The notes under the pieces: model-generated
What the model was told of the DNA's origin: nothing
The model's database searches: none
What the model saw: the letters and a program-made list of their open reading frames with translations, nothing else
Part shown: piece after piece, positions 53,036-61,875 of the stretch
Numbering within the stretch: the first letter of the stretch is position 1
How the letters are laid out: every line of letters starts with the position of its first letter
Translations under genes and position numbers: made by a program
From: Micromonospora parva
GTDB taxonomy: Bacteria; Actinomycetota; Actinomycetes; Mycobacteriales; Micromonosporaceae
Direction of reading: 5' to 3'
Length of the DNA: 64,000 nucleotides
Assembly: GCF_000718515.1 (NCBI RefSeq)
Contig: NZ_JNZS01000025.1
Location: 21,282-85,281 of the forward strand

Positions 53036-53134
53036 ATGAGTGACGAGGAACCCCGGGACAGCGCGTCGGGCGATGGCGCACCTCGGCGCACCAGCGCGTC
53101 GGGCGACGGCGGGGTCAGACGTAGAGCGAGGTGA
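53036..53134 (+). CDS. Doubtful 32-residue ORF (MSDEEPRDSASGDG...)
   Basis: ATG 53036 is 7 bases after GGAGGG, the best Shine-Dalgarno in this gap. The peptide is hydrophilic and repeats SASGDG. The same frame is open for some 110 bases upstream with GC-rich third positions, so it could be the tail of a decayed gene. Its end overlaps the DUF2752 gene by 20 bases, convergent. Confidence 0.3.
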   Translation: MSDEEPRDSASGDGAPRRTSASGDGGVRRRAR

Positions 53135-53687
53135 ACGGCGCCCAGGGCAGGTTGCGGAGCACCGAAAAGGCCAGCCATGCGGCCAGGAAGCCGCCGATGA
53201 CCCTCGAGCTGATCCGCAGCTCGGGCATTCGCCACCCGAACGCCTGACTTCCTGCCCAGGCCACGAAGAGGTACGCCAGGAACGGCAGCGCGAAAATGAA
53301 CACGAAGTGGTGTCGGGCGGCGGCCGGAAGGTCCCCGTGCAGCACGTACCAGAGGGCGCGGGTGCCACCACAGCCCGGGCAGTCCAACCCGGTGGTCAAC
53401 TTGAGCAGACAGGTGGGCGCGGCATCCGGGTCGGCGTGCGTCGGATTGCTGAGCAGCGCGTAGCTCATACCGACGGCGACGCAGCCGACCGCGGCCAGCG
53501 GCACCGCCCAGCGCGGGGAGCGTTCGTAGAGCCGCAGCACGAACCGGGTGAGCCGGTCCGGCTCGGGTGCCGGGTAACCGCCCAGCGGGGTCGCCGGCCA
53601 ACCCTCCGAACCGTCGGCCAGGGCGGCCTGGTGCACCGCCCCGGGGGCGGGCTGCGGCTTGTCGACCGGTCCGGGAACGCTCGTCAC
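53115..53687 (-). CDS. DUF2752 membrane protein
   Basis: 190 residues from GTG 53687. A Pro-rich N-terminus of about 55 residues, then four hydrophobic segments with the family signature CPGCGGTRALWYVLHGDL between the first and second. The paired Cys of CPGC may bind metal or be redox-active. Function unknown. The start lies 4 bases after the YcaQ-like stop, so the two are probably co-translated. Confidence 0.85.
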   Translation of the reverse strand: MTSVPGPVDKPQPAPGAVHQAALADGSEGWPATPLGGYPAPEPDRLTRFVLRLYERSPRWAVPLAAVGCVAVGMSYALLSNPTHADPDAAPTCLLKLTTGLDCPGCGGTRALWYVLHGDLPAAARHHFVFIFALPFLAYLFVAWAGSQAFGWRMPELRISSRVIGGFLAAWLAFSVLRNLPWAPFTSLYV

Positions 53688-53691
53688 GCGC

Positions 53692-54921
53692 TCACGGTAC
53701 ACCGGACACGCCGGCCAACGCGGCGGTGAGCGGACCGGCCAGGTCGCCGGCCGCGGGCGGTGCCACCGCGTCCAGGCCGAGCCAGCCGGCCAGCCGGTAC
53801 AGCTCGGCGGCGAGCGCCACCGCCGTCTCCCCCGGGTCGGCGCCGGGCTCGAGCCAGGCGGCCGGGACCAGCAGCACCTTGGCCTTGCGGTCGGCCTTGA
53901 GGTCGACCCGGGCGGTGAACCGGTCGCCCTGCAGGAACGGCAGCACGTAGTAGCCGTAGACCCGCTGTGGCGCCGGGACGTAGATCTCGATCCGGTAGCT
54001 GAAGTCGAACAGCCGCTCGGTGCGGGCACGTTCCCAGATCAACGGATCGAAGGGGCTGACCAGTGTGTTGCCGCGCACCCAGCGCGGCAGCCGGGCGGAC
54101 GCGTGCAGCCACGCCGGCTGTCGCCAGCCCGCCACGGTGACCGGCACCAGCTCACCGGCCTCGGCCAGCTCCGCGACGGCCTGCCGGGCGCCGGCCAACG
54201 GCAACCGGAAGTAGTCGCGCAACTCCGGCTCGGCGGCCACCCCAAGCGACCGCGCGGCGAGGGCCACCAGCGTGCGGTACGCCTCGGCGTCGCTCGGAGT
54301 GGGCGCGGCCAGCGCCGCCGCCGGCAGCACCCGCTCGGGCAGGTCGTAGCGGCGGGCGAACGAGGTGCTGCGCTCGGCGGCGGCCACCTCCCCGGCCCAG
54401 AACAGGAACTCCAGGGCCCGCTTGACGGCCGACCAGTTCCACCCCCAGTTGCCGGTCTCCCGGGGGGCGTCGTGCTCGATCTCGGCGGCGGTCAGCGGCC
54501 CCCGGGCGGCCACCTCGTCGCGGACCCAGGCGACCAGCTCCGGCTGCTCCTGCGCGATCCGCCGCATGCCGCCCCAGGATTCGCTGCGCGCGCGGGCCAT
54601 CCGCCAGCGCAGCAACGGGTGCAGCTCGACCGGGACCAACGACGCCTCGTGGCCCCAGTACTCGAACAGCTCCCGCGGGCGCCGGTAGGCGGCCTGGTCG
54701 AGCAGTGTGGTCGGGTACGGCCCGAGTCGGCTGTAGAGCGGCAGGTAGTGCGCGCGTTGCAGCACGTTGACCGAGTCCATCTGGATCAGCCCGACCCGGC
54801 TCAGCACCCGACGCAGGTGCCGGCGAGTGGGCACACCCGTCGGCGCCGGGTCGGCGAAGCCCTGTGCGGCGAGCGCCACGCGGCGGGCCTGGGCGAGCGA
54901 GAGTGATTCCGGTGTGGTCAT
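53692..54921 (-). CDS. YcaQ/AlkZ-type winged-helix DNA glycosylase (HTH_42)
   Basis: 409 residues from ATG 54921. Members unhook interstrand crosslinks and alkylated bases. The catalytic Q-phi-D motif appears as QMD in VGLIQMDSVNVLQRAHYLP; the C-terminal block QRVYGYYVLPFLQGDRFTAR with VDLKADRKAKVL is the YcaQ signature. Three tandem winged helices are expected. TAAGGT lies 8 bases before the ATG. In other Micromonosporaceae-type genomes this family often protects against DNA-damaging metabolites, but no such cluster is seen here. Confidence 0.85.
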   Translation of the reverse strand: MTTPESLSLAQARRVALAAQGFADPAPTGVPTRRHLRRVLSRVGLIQMDSVNVLQRAHYLPLYSRLGPYPTTLLDQAAYRRPRELFEYWGHEASLVPVELHPLLRWRMARARSESWGGMRRIAQEQPELVAWVRDEVAARGPLTAAEIEHDAPRETGNWGWNWSAVKRALEFLFWAGEVAAAERSTSFARRYDLPERVLPAAALAAPTPSDAEAYRTLVALAARSLGVAAEPELRDYFRLPLAGARQAVAELAEAGELVPVTVAGWRQPAWLHASARLPRWVRGNTLVSPFDPLIWERARTERLFDFSYRIEIYVPAPQRVYGYYVLPFLQGDRFTARVDLKADRKAKVLLVPAAWLEPGADPGETAVALAAELYRLAGWLGLDAVAPPAAGDLAGPLTAALAGVSGVP

Positions 54922-55000
54922 CGTCGGCGACCTTAATTCATCGGTACGACGCCGGTGCGGGAAGCTGGACGTGACGACCAACGAGGCATAGAACGGTGCA

Positions 55001-55552
55001 ATGCTGACCATCCGTCGGGAGGAGCCGGACGACGCCGAGGCGGTCGCCCGGGTGCACGTGCACGGCTGGCAGGCGGGCTATGCCGGCTTCATGCCGGACG
55101 AGGTGCTCGGGCGGCTCAACGTGGTGGCCTGGGCGCAGCGTCGCCGCGACGTCGGCACCGCCGATCCGGAGCACCCGTTCACCACACTGCTCGGCGAGGT
55201 GGACGGGTTGGTGGTGGGCTTCACCACCTTCGGGCCGTACCGCCGCAACCAGGACCGGGACGACCTGGACCAGACGGTCGGCGAGGTGGTGGCGCTCTAC
55301 GTGGAGCCGGCCCGCTGGGGTGACGGGACCGCCGCCGCGCTGCTGGACGCGGCCCGGAGCGGGCTCACCGAGCGCGGCTGGGCGGGGTACCGGGCGTGGG
55401 TGCTGGCGGACAACCGGCGGGCCCGTCGGTTCTGCGAGCGCGCCGGCCTGTCACCGGACGGTGAGCGGTCGACCTATCAGGTGCCGCTGGCCGGCGGGGG
55501 CCCGCCGGTCGGGCTGGTCGAGCTGCGGTACGCCGGACGCCTCGACCGCTGA
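55001..55552 (+). CDS. GNAT N-acetyltransferase
   Basis: 183 residues, opens MLTIRREEPDDAEAVARVHV; acetyl-CoA region VALYVEPARWGDGTAAALLD (motif A) and VLADNRRARRFCERAGLSPDG (motif B). Substrate unknown. Divergent from YcaQ; its last 102 bases overlap the 3' end of the GT87 gene on the other strand. Confidence 0.87.
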   Translation: MLTIRREEPDDAEAVARVHVHGWQAGYAGFMPDEVLGRLNVVAWAQRRRDVGTADPEHPFTTLLGEVDGLVVGFTTFGPYRRNQDRDDLDQTVGEVVALYVEPARWGDGTAAALLDAARSGLTERGWAGYRAWVLADNRRARRFCERAGLSPDGERSTYQVPLAGGGPPVGLVELRYAGRLDR

Positions 55553-56725
55553 CCCGTGCGGGGTCAGCCACCGGCGGATCGGCAGGAAGGCCAGCAGCGC
55601 CAGACTGATCCACACGTAGGCGTTGCTGCCCAGGAAGCCGTCCACCCCGGTGAAGTCCTTCTCCCAGAACCAGACGGTGCGGCTGATCAGCAGCGCGTAC
55701 CCGATGGTCGCGGCGACGAGCAGGACCCGCCGTCGGCGGCCGGCCGGCGCGGCCATCGCGTTGTCCACCAGGAGGATCAACGCGGGCAGCAGCCAGACCA
55801 GGTGGTGCACCCAGGTGACCGGGCTGACCAGGCACATCACCGCACCGGTCAGCGCCAGGCCGGTCGCCTCGTCGCCGGCCGCGACGGCGGCCCGGGACCG
55901 CCAGGCCCAGAGCGCCAGGGTGCCGAGCACCAGCAGCAGCCACAGCAGCGTGCTCGGGTGTTCCGGGTCGAGCCGGGCGACCACCCCGCGCAGCGACTGG
56001 TTGGAGACGAAGGCCAGCTCACCCACCCGACCGGTGTTCCACAGCGCCTCGGTCCAGAACTCCCGGGACGCGTCCGGGAAGAGCGCGGCGGCCAGCAGCG
56101 ACACCCCGGCCGCCGTGCCGCTGGCGGTGAGCGCGGCCCGCCACCGCCCGGTCACCAGCAGGTAGACGATGAACACGCCCGGGGTCAGTTTGATCGCTGT
56201 GGCGAGGCCGATGCCCACTCCGGTCCACCGGCTGCCCGCCGGCAGCAGCCGCAGCAGGTCCACCGCCACCAGGAAGAGCAGCAGCGTGTTGACCTGGCCG
56301 AAGTTGACAGTCTCCCGCATCGGCTCGAACGCGGCGGCCAGGCAGAGCGCCACGGCGAGGGCGAACCACCGGGTCCAGCCGGCGCGGCGGGCGATCGGGT
56401 CGACCAGCCACCAGATCAGCACCGTGGTGGTGGCCACGCTGGCGAGCACGCTCACCACGATCGCCGCCGTCCACGGCAGGTACGCCATCGGCAGCATGGC
56501 CAGTGCGGCGAACGGCGGATAGGTGAAGCCGTACTGGGTGCCCGGCTTGAGGTAGTCGTAGATCTCCCCGCCGTCGTGCACCCACCAGGTCAACGCACCG
56601 TAGTAGACCTTCAGGTCGAAGAACCCGTGCCGGACGGCAGCCACGGCCAGGAACCCGGTGACCGCCGCGGCGAGCACCACCACCCCGACGACCTGCGCGG
56701 TCGTCCTGTTGGCACCCTGCGCCAC
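55451..56725 (-). CDS. GT87 family polyprenol-phosphate-mannose-dependent mannosyltransferase-like protein
   Basis: 424 residues, about ten helices (GT-C fold). GTG 56725 behind GGGGGAG. Seen: an acidic DLKVYYGALTWWVHDGGEIYDY loop after TM1 (pieces DLKVYYGALTW and GGEIYDYL), TYPPFAALAMLPMAYLPW, NFGQVNTLLLFLVAVDLLR and LVSPVTWVHHLVWLLPALIL. Typical of actinobacterial mannolipid synthesis outside the membrane. The last 34 residues are hydrophilic and are encoded antisense to the GNAT gene. Confidence 0.87.
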   Translation of the reverse strand: MAQGANRTTAQVVGVVVLAAAVTGFLAVAAVRHGFFDLKVYYGALTWWVHDGGEIYDYLKPGTQYGFTYPPFAALAMLPMAYLPWTAAIVVSVLASVATTTVLIWWLVDPIARRAGWTRWFALAVALCLAAAFEPMRETVNFGQVNTLLLFLVAVDLLRLLPAGSRWTGVGIGLATAIKLTPGVFIVYLLVTGRWRAALTASGTAAGVSLLAAALFPDASREFWTEALWNTGRVGELAFVSNQSLRGVVARLDPEHPSTLLWLLLVLGTLALWAWRSRAAVAAGDEATGLALTGAVMCLVSPVTWVHHLVWLLPALILLVDNAMAAPAGRRRRVLLVAATIGYALLISRTVWFWEKDFTGVDGFLGSNAYVWISLALLAFLPIRRWLTPHGSAVEASGVPQLDQPDRRAPAGQRHLIGRPLTVR

Positions 56726-56760
56726 CGTCGTCTCCCCCGCCCTGCGTAGGCTTCCGTCCC

Positions 56761-57336
56761 ATGGCTCTCGGGTACGTCCGCCCGGCGCGTCCCGAGGACG
56801 CCGGCGAGATCGCACGCATCCAACTCGCGACCTGGCGGGTCGCGTACCGCCGGATCCTGCCTCGGCATGTGCTCGACAACCTGGACGAGGCGTTCCTCGC
56901 CCGGCGGTGGAGCGCCGCGGTGCTGGAGCCGCCCTCGGGCAAGCACCGGGTGCTGGTCGCCGTCGAACAGGCCGAGCAATCGTATCTGGTGGGGTTCGCG
57001 GCCTCCGGCCCGGCCGACGGCGAGGCCCTGGCGCCGGGTGAGCCGGCCGAGGCGCTCGGCCCGGACGTGGCGGCGGTGACCGACCTGCTGGTGGAGCCGC
57101 GTTGGGGCCGGCGGGGGCACGGCAGTCGGCTGCTCGCCGCCGCCGTCGACCTGTGGCGGGAGGACGGCCTGAGCCGGGCGGTGGCCTGGGCGTTCGAGGG
57201 CGACGAGGCCACCCGGAAGTTCCTTACCAGCACCGGGTGGGAGCCCGACGGGGCGGCCCGCGCGCTCGACGTGGACGACATGCTGGTGCCTCAGGTGCGC
57301 CTGCACGTCGCCGTTCCGGCCGAGAAGGTCGAGTGA
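56761..57336 (+). CDS. GNAT N-acetyltransferase
   Basis: 191 residues. MALGYVRPARPEDAGEIARI, then RVAYRRILPRHVLDNLDEAF; acetyl-CoA loop LLVEPRWGRRGHGSRLLAAA; end motif FLTSTGWEPDG. It is related in layout to the GNAT at 55001, though not a close copy. TAGGCT lies 8 bases before the ATG, so the mRNA may be nearly leaderless. Divergent from the GT87 gene. Confidence 0.87.
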   Translation: MALGYVRPARPEDAGEIARIQLATWRVAYRRILPRHVLDNLDEAFLARRWSAAVLEPPSGKHRVLVAVEQAEQSYLVGFAASGPADGEALAPGEPAEALGPDVAAVTDLLVEPRWGRRGHGSRLLAAAVDLWREDGLSRAVAWAFEGDEATRKFLTSTGWEPDGAARALDVDDMLVPQVRLHVAVPAEKVE

Positions 57337-57338
57337 CA

Positions 57339-57371
57339 GGTGTGGCGGACCCGGATCGGGGCCGCCACACC
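57339..57371. terminator. Bidirectional terminator hairpin
   Basis: GGTGTGGCGG pairs with CCGCCACACC, with CCC/GGG inside around GGATC. It sits between the convergent stops of the GNAT gene and the ABC permease. Confidence 0.75.
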
Positions 57372-57379
57372 GAACCAGG

Positions 57380-58267
57380 TCAGCCCTTGTCCGAGCCGTC
57401 GTTGGCGTCGCGGACGAAGTAGCGCTGGAACACCACGAAGATGATCGCCACCGGGATGGTGGCCAGCAGCGCGGCGCCGAGCTTGAGCGGGTACTGGGTG
57501 CCCTTGCCGAGCGAGCCGCTGACCAGGTCGGCCAACCCGCGCGGCAGGGTGAACAGGTCCGGGTCCTGCACGGACACCAGGCTGTGCGGGAACTCGTTCC
57601 AGGAGCCCTGGAACGACAGGATGGTGAGGGTGATCAGGGCCGGCTTCGCCATCGGCAGCACCACCGACCAGAAGGTGCGGAAGATGCTCGCCCCGTCGAT
57701 CCGGGCGGCCTCCTCGACACTGACCGGAATCGACTCGAAGAACTGTTTCATGATGAACACGCCGGCCGCGTCGGCCAGCAGTGGCACCACCAGACCGGCG
57801 TAGCTGTTGTAGATGCCGAGCTGGTTGAGCACCAGGAACTTCGGGATCAGCAGCACCACCCCGGGCACCGCCATCACCGCGATGACGGCGGCGAACAGTC
57901 CGCTGCGGCCGCGGAACCGCAGCCGGGCCAGCGCGTACCCGGCGAGCGAGTCGAAGAAGACCCGGCCGAGGGTGACCAGCACCGTCACCAGCAGCGAGTT
58001 GCCCAGCCACAGGGGGAAGTTGGTGCCGGCGAAGATCCGTTCGAAGCCGGCCAGGGTGAGCGGGTCCGGGAACGGCGACAGCGGGTTCGCCGCCGCGTCG
58101 GGCTCGGTCTTGAGCGCGTTGCCGATCTGGATGACGAACGGGTAGAGGAACACCAGCCCGAAGAAGACCAGCGTGGCGTACCCCAGAAAGCGGGTGGCCA
58201 GGGTGCGGGCCGCGCGGTGCTGACGCCGCGCGGGCACCGCCGCCGGGCGGTCGGTGAGCACGGCCAT
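57380..58267 (-). CDS. Carbohydrate ABC transporter permease (MalG type)
   Basis: 295 residues, six helices, CUT1 family. EAA loop FESIPVSVEEAARIDGASIF followed by RTFWSVVLPMAKPAL. Starts one base after the stop of the MalF-type gene. Last gene of the LacI-controlled operon. Confidence 0.92.
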   Translation of the reverse strand: MAVLTDRPAAVPARRQHRAARTLATRFLGYATLVFFGLVFLYPFVIQIGNALKTEPDAAANPLSPFPDPLTLAGFERIFAGTNFPLWLGNSLLVTVLVTLGRVFFDSLAGYALARLRFRGRSGLFAAVIAVMAVPGVVLLIPKFLVLNQLGIYNSYAGLVVPLLADAAGVFIMKQFFESIPVSVEEAARIDGASIFRTFWSVVLPMAKPALITLTILSFQGSWNEFPHSLVSVQDPDLFTLPRGLADLVSGSLGKGTQYPLKLGAALLATIPVAIIFVVFQRYFVRDANDGSDKG

Positions 58268-58268
58268 C

Positions 58269-59390
58269 TCAGGACCTTTCCGGTACGCGGCGACGCCGCC
58301 AGCCGCGGCGCGGCCGGTCGGTGTCCCGCTCGGCCAGTGCGCGGCGCTGGATCAGCGTGAGCACGATGATGATCAGGAACAGGACGAACGAGATCGCCGC
58401 CCCGGAGCCGTAGTCGAAGTCCCGGAAGGCGGTCCGGTACGACAGGTAGGCGGGGGTGAGCGTGGTCTTGGCCGGGTCGCCCTGGCTCATCACGTACACC
58501 TGGTCGAAGACCTGCCAGGAGCCGATCATCCCGAGGGTGAGCACGAGGAAGGTGGTGGGCCTGATCATCGGCAGGGTGACGTACCGGAAGCGCTGCCACC
58601 GGGACGCACCGTCGAGGGTGCTGGCCTCGTCGAGCGTGACCGGCACGTTCTGCAGCCCGGCCAGGAACATCAGCATGAACGTGCCGGAGGTGGTCCAGAC
58701 GACCAACGTGATGATCGAGATCATCGCCACGCTCGGGCCGGCCAACCAGTCCCACCAGCTCAGCCCGAACGGCCCGCCGTCGGCCAGCGCCGCCGGCGGC
58801 GAGTCGACGCCGAACACGCCGAACAGCAGGTGCAGCACGCCCCGGGAATCGGCGAACCACTCGGGCCCGTCGATGCCGACGAAGCCGAGCAGGGCGTTCA
58901 CCGCGCCGGAGTTGGCGAAGAGGAACAGGAACACCACGCTGATCGCGACCGAGCTGGTCACCGAGGGGAAGTAGAAGGCGCTGCGGAAGAAGCTCTTGCC
59001 CTTGAGCATCCGGTTGTTGACGACCAGGGCCAGGCCGAGCGCGAGCACCGTCTGCGCCGGCACCACGATCGCCACGTAGTAGATGTTGTTGCGGATGCTG
59101 GTCATGAAGTCGCGCCGGGCCAGCCCGTCCTCGGTGAACAACTGGGTGTAGTTGCGCGCGCCGACGAACGGGACGTCGCCGGTGAAGGGACTGCCCTGGC
59201 CGTTCCAGTCGGTCAGGCTGACCCAGAGCGCCATCAGGATGGGCAGCAGCAGGAACAGTCCGAGAATGACGATCACCGGGGCGACGAAGAGCCAGCCGGC
59301 GAGGTTCTCGTCGCGTCGGGTGCCGCCCCCGCGTCGGCGCGGGCTCGACCCGGTCGCGGTGGCCGTGGCGGTCAGTGTCTCGGTTGCCAT
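58269..59390 (-). CDS. Carbohydrate ABC transporter permease (MalF type)
   Basis: 373 residues. Ser/Thr/Arg-rich N-terminus of about 30, then six helices; EAA loop LQNVPVTLDEASTLDGASRW followed by QRFRYVTLPMIRPTT. A periplasmic-type insertion is present between TM3 and TM4 (GPEWFADSRGVLHLLFGVFG). Partner of the MalG-type permease. Confidence 0.92.
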   Translation of the reverse strand: MATETLTATATATGSSPRRRGGGTRRDENLAGWLFVAPVIVILGLFLLLPILMALWVSLTDWNGQGSPFTGDVPFVGARNYTQLFTEDGLARRDFMTSIRNNIYYVAIVVPAQTVLALGLALVVNNRMLKGKSFFRSAFYFPSVTSSVAISVVFLFLFANSGAVNALLGFVGIDGPEWFADSRGVLHLLFGVFGVDSPPAALADGGPFGLSWWDWLAGPSVAMISIITLVVWTTSGTFMLMFLAGLQNVPVTLDEASTLDGASRWQRFRYVTLPMIRPTTFLVLTLGMIGSWQVFDQVYVMSQGDPAKTTLTPAYLSYRTAFRDFDYGSGAAISFVLFLIIIVLTLIQRRALAERDTDRPRRGWRRRRVPERS

Positions 59391-59462
59391 CTTCCCTCCC
59401 TTCCTCTCTCCGGCCGACGTGCGGCGGGGGCCCCGGTGGTCGCCGGAGCCCCCGCCGTCACC

Positions 59463-60713
59463 TCAGCTGCCGCCGAGCGCAGCCTTGGCGTTCTTGTCGA
59501 AGTTCTGCAGGACGGTCTTGGGGTCACCGTTGGCCAGCCCCTGCAGACCGGTGTCGAGGTCCTTGAGGACGCTGTCCATCTTCGGGGCGTTCACCGGGCC
59601 CTGGGCGTACGCGGCACCGTCGACGAACACCTTGTCCGCCGGGAAGGCGGCGGTGTACCGGTCGCGCGCCGACTGGCGGGACGGCATGACACCGAACGCC
59701 TTCGCGAAGGTCATCTGCTGCTCGCTGCTGGTCATCGCCTCGACGAACTTGATCGCCTGATCCTTGTACTTGCTCTTCGCGGCGATGCCCCAGCACTGGG
59801 TGAAGGAGAGCGTGCCCTGCCCCTTGGGGCCGGCCGGCAGCGCCACCACCTTGTACTTCACGTTGGGGAAGTCGTTCTGCAGGGCACCCTTGATCCAGTT
59901 GCCCTCGATGGTCATCACGGCCTTGCCCTTGCCGAACGCCTCACCGGACCAGCCGGCGTCGAGCTGCTTGGGGTACTTGGCCAGCCCGGTGCTGAGCATG
60001 GTCTTGACGTACTGGAGGGCGGCGAGGTTCTCCGGGGTGTCAGCGGTGGGCTGCTTGCCGTCCTTGCTGACCAGCCAGCCGCCGTTCTGCACCATGAAGG
60101 CACCGATCCGGTCCCGGGTGTCGCCGAGGGCCAGCGGGACCTGCCCCTTGGCCTTGATCTTCTGGGCGGCGGCGGTGAGCTGCTCCCAGGTCGTCGGCAC
60201 GTCGGCGTCGGTCAGCCCGGCCTTGGTCCACAGGTCCGTGTTGATCTGCAGGGCCAGCGTGGAGAAGTCCTTGGGCGCGCAGTAGAGCTTGCCGTCGTAC
60301 GTGAAGGCGGTACGCAGGCTCTCGTAGAAGTCACCGGAGTTGCTGACCTTGTCGCCGTACGGCTCGAGGGCGCCGACGCTGGCGTAGTTGGCGAACTGGG
60401 CCGCGTCCACGTAGAAGACGTCCGGTGGGGTGCCGCCGGCGAGCGCCTGACCGAGTTGCTGGGTGAGGTCCTGGGCCGGGGTCACCGTCGCGGTGTTGCC
60501 GGAGCTGCTGGCCCACGTCGCGGCGGCGTCCTGCACGGCCTTGGTCTCGGCCTCGCCGGACGAGCCGATGAGGATCTGCAGGCTGGCCGGGCCGCTGGAC
60601 TGGGCGGTGTCGCCGGAGGAGTCGTCGAAGCCGCTGCCGCAGGCCGCGGAGCCGAGGAGGGCGACGGCGGCGAGGCCCGCCACCGTTGCCCGGGTGATTG
60701 TTCGAGGTGCCAT
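59463..60713 (-). CDS. Sugar-binding lipoprotein of the ABC transporter
   Basis: 416 residues, solute-binding family 1. Lipobox LLGSAAC with Cys25. Motifs: LIGSSGEAETKAVQDAAATW, FYVDAAQFANYASVGALEPY, KDFSTLALQINTDLWTKAGL and MTIEGNWIKGALQ, typical of maltose/oligosaccharide-type binding proteins. Starts 26 bases after the LacI-family gene, so it is in the same operon. Confidence 0.92.
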   Translation of the reverse strand: MAPRTITRATVAGLAAVALLGSAACGSGFDDSSGDTAQSSGPASLQILIGSSGEAETKAVQDAAATWASSSGNTATVTPAQDLTQQLGQALAGGTPPDVFYVDAAQFANYASVGALEPYGDKVSNSGDFYESLRTAFTYDGKLYCAPKDFSTLALQINTDLWTKAGLTDADVPTTWEQLTAAAQKIKAKGQVPLALGDTRDRIGAFMVQNGGWLVSKDGKQPTADTPENLAALQYVKTMLSTGLAKYPKQLDAGWSGEAFGKGKAVMTIEGNWIKGALQNDFPNVKYKVVALPAGPKGQGTLSFTQCWGIAAKSKYKDQAIKFVEAMTSSEQQMTFAKAFGVMPSRQSARDRYTAAFPADKVFVDGAAYAQGPVNAPKMDSVLKDLDTGLQGLANGDPKTVLQNFDKNAKAALGGS

Positions 60714-60739
60714 GGTTTCTCCTGGTGGGGGGGGTGTGG

Positions 60740-61729
60740 CTACGCGGTGTGCCGCAGTGCCAATGAGGGCTGGAGCAGCACGGGGCTGGGGGTCTCGTGG
60801 TCGCCGTCGAGGACCCCGGTGAGCAGGTCCACGCAGCGGGCGGCGGCCTCGCCGAGCGGCTGGCTGACGCTGGTCAGCCCGACCGCCGCGGCCACCGGTG
60901 TGTCGTCGAAGCCGATCACCGACACGGACGGGTCGACGCCGCGGATCGCCTGGAGGGCGCCGAGGGCGAGCGAGTCGCTGGCGCAGACCACCGCGCTCGG
61001 CGCCACGGCGACGAGCAGGTCACGCATCAGACGTTCGCCCTCGGCGATGCCGTCCTCGGTCTCCCGGTGCAGCCCGGTCGGGTCGACGCCGGCCGCGTGC
61101 AGCGTGTCGCGCCAGCCCGCCCGCCGGTCGTCGCCGACGCCGGAGCCGACCGGCCAGCCGATGAACGCGATCCGCCGGTGGCCGGCGTCCAGCAGCCGCC
61201 GGGTGGCCTGGGCGGTGCCGGCGGCGCCGTCCACATCCACCCAGGGGTGTGCGTCGAGCGCGTCCCACGGGCGGCCGAAGGTCACGAACGGCACGTCCCG
61301 GTCGGCGAGCCATTGGGTACGCGGGTCGCCGTACTTGGTGCCGACCAGCACGAACGCGTCCAACTCGTAGGTGCCGAGCAGGTCGCCGTAGGTGGCGATC
61401 TCCCGTTCGTCGTCGGTGGCGGTGTAGAGCAGCACCCGGTAGCCGGCCGCGTCGGCGGTCTCGGTGAGGCCGTGCAGGAAGCGGTCGAGCACGGAGCCGT
61501 TGATGCCGTCGCGGGTCGGCTCGATCCGGGCGGCGATCAGGCGGGACCGGCCGGTGCGCATCTGCCGGGCGGCCTGGTTGGCCCGGTAGCCGAGCGCGTT
61601 GATCGCGTCCTCGACCCGCTGACGGGTCTCCTGCCGCACGATGTGCGGGGCGTTGAGCACGTTGGACACCGTCTGCCGGCTGACTCGGGCGTGCCGGGCC
61701 ACCGTCGCGATGGTCACCTTTTCGGCCAC
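60740..61729 (-). CDS. LacI-family transcriptional regulator
   Basis: 329 residues. N-terminal HTH VTIATVARHARVSRQTVSNV with the hinge helix GYRANQAARQMRTGRS; a periplasmic-binding-like sensor with DAFVLVGTKYGDPRTQWLAD and SVIGFDDTPVAAAVGLTSVS. GTG 61729 behind GAGAGG. Probably autoregulates and represses both the ABC operon and the divergent debranching-type enzyme through the sites at 61747-61790. Confidence 0.92.
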   Translation of the reverse strand: MAEKVTIATVARHARVSRQTVSNVLNAPHIVRQETRQRVEDAINALGYRANQAARQMRTGRSRLIAARIEPTRDGINGSVLDRFLHGLTETADAAGYRVLLYTATDDEREIATYGDLLGTYELDAFVLVGTKYGDPRTQWLADRDVPFVTFGRPWDALDAHPWVDVDGAAGTAQATRRLLDAGHRRIAFIGWPVGSGVGDDRRAGWRDTLHAAGVDPTGLHRETEDGIAEGERLMRDLLVAVAPSAVVCASDSLALGALQAIRGVDPSVSVIGFDDTPVAAAVGLTSVSQPLGEAAARCVDLLTGVLDGDHETPSPVLLQPSLALRHTA

Positions 61730-61746
61730 TTAATCCCTCTCGCCAT

Positions 61747-61790
61747 CTTGAACGATCCAATTTGGATAAGGCAGGATTGGATCGTTCAAG
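61747..61790. promoter_or_regulatory. Twin LacI-type operators
   Basis: CTTGAACGATCCAAT (61747-61761) and its exact complement ATTGGATCGTTCAAG (61776-61790). Each is itself a TTGRA-N3-TYCAA pseudo-palindrome; centres lie 29 bases apart. Placed between the regulator start and the divergent enzyme gene, so one repressor could control both directions. Confidence 0.75.
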
Positions 61791-61875
61791 TTTCTGGAAT
61801 GTTTCGCACTTTGCACCGCCAGGGGCCGCGTTGTCAAGACGTCCGCCCCGCACCCCGAGGATCTGGAGCCACACC

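Larger units (their letters stand above)
52268..53114. other. Repeat-rich region with no convincing full gene
   Basis: 847 bases between thyX and the DUF2752 gene. It holds the thyX -10 box TACAGT (52275-52280, minus strand), a 7-base tandem repeat, a 34-base inverted repeat framing a 9-base tandem repeat and two GATC palindromes, and at the right end a short Shine-Dalgarno-led ORF. Frames crossing it are made of the tandem repeats and have no domain content. Confidence 0.6.
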
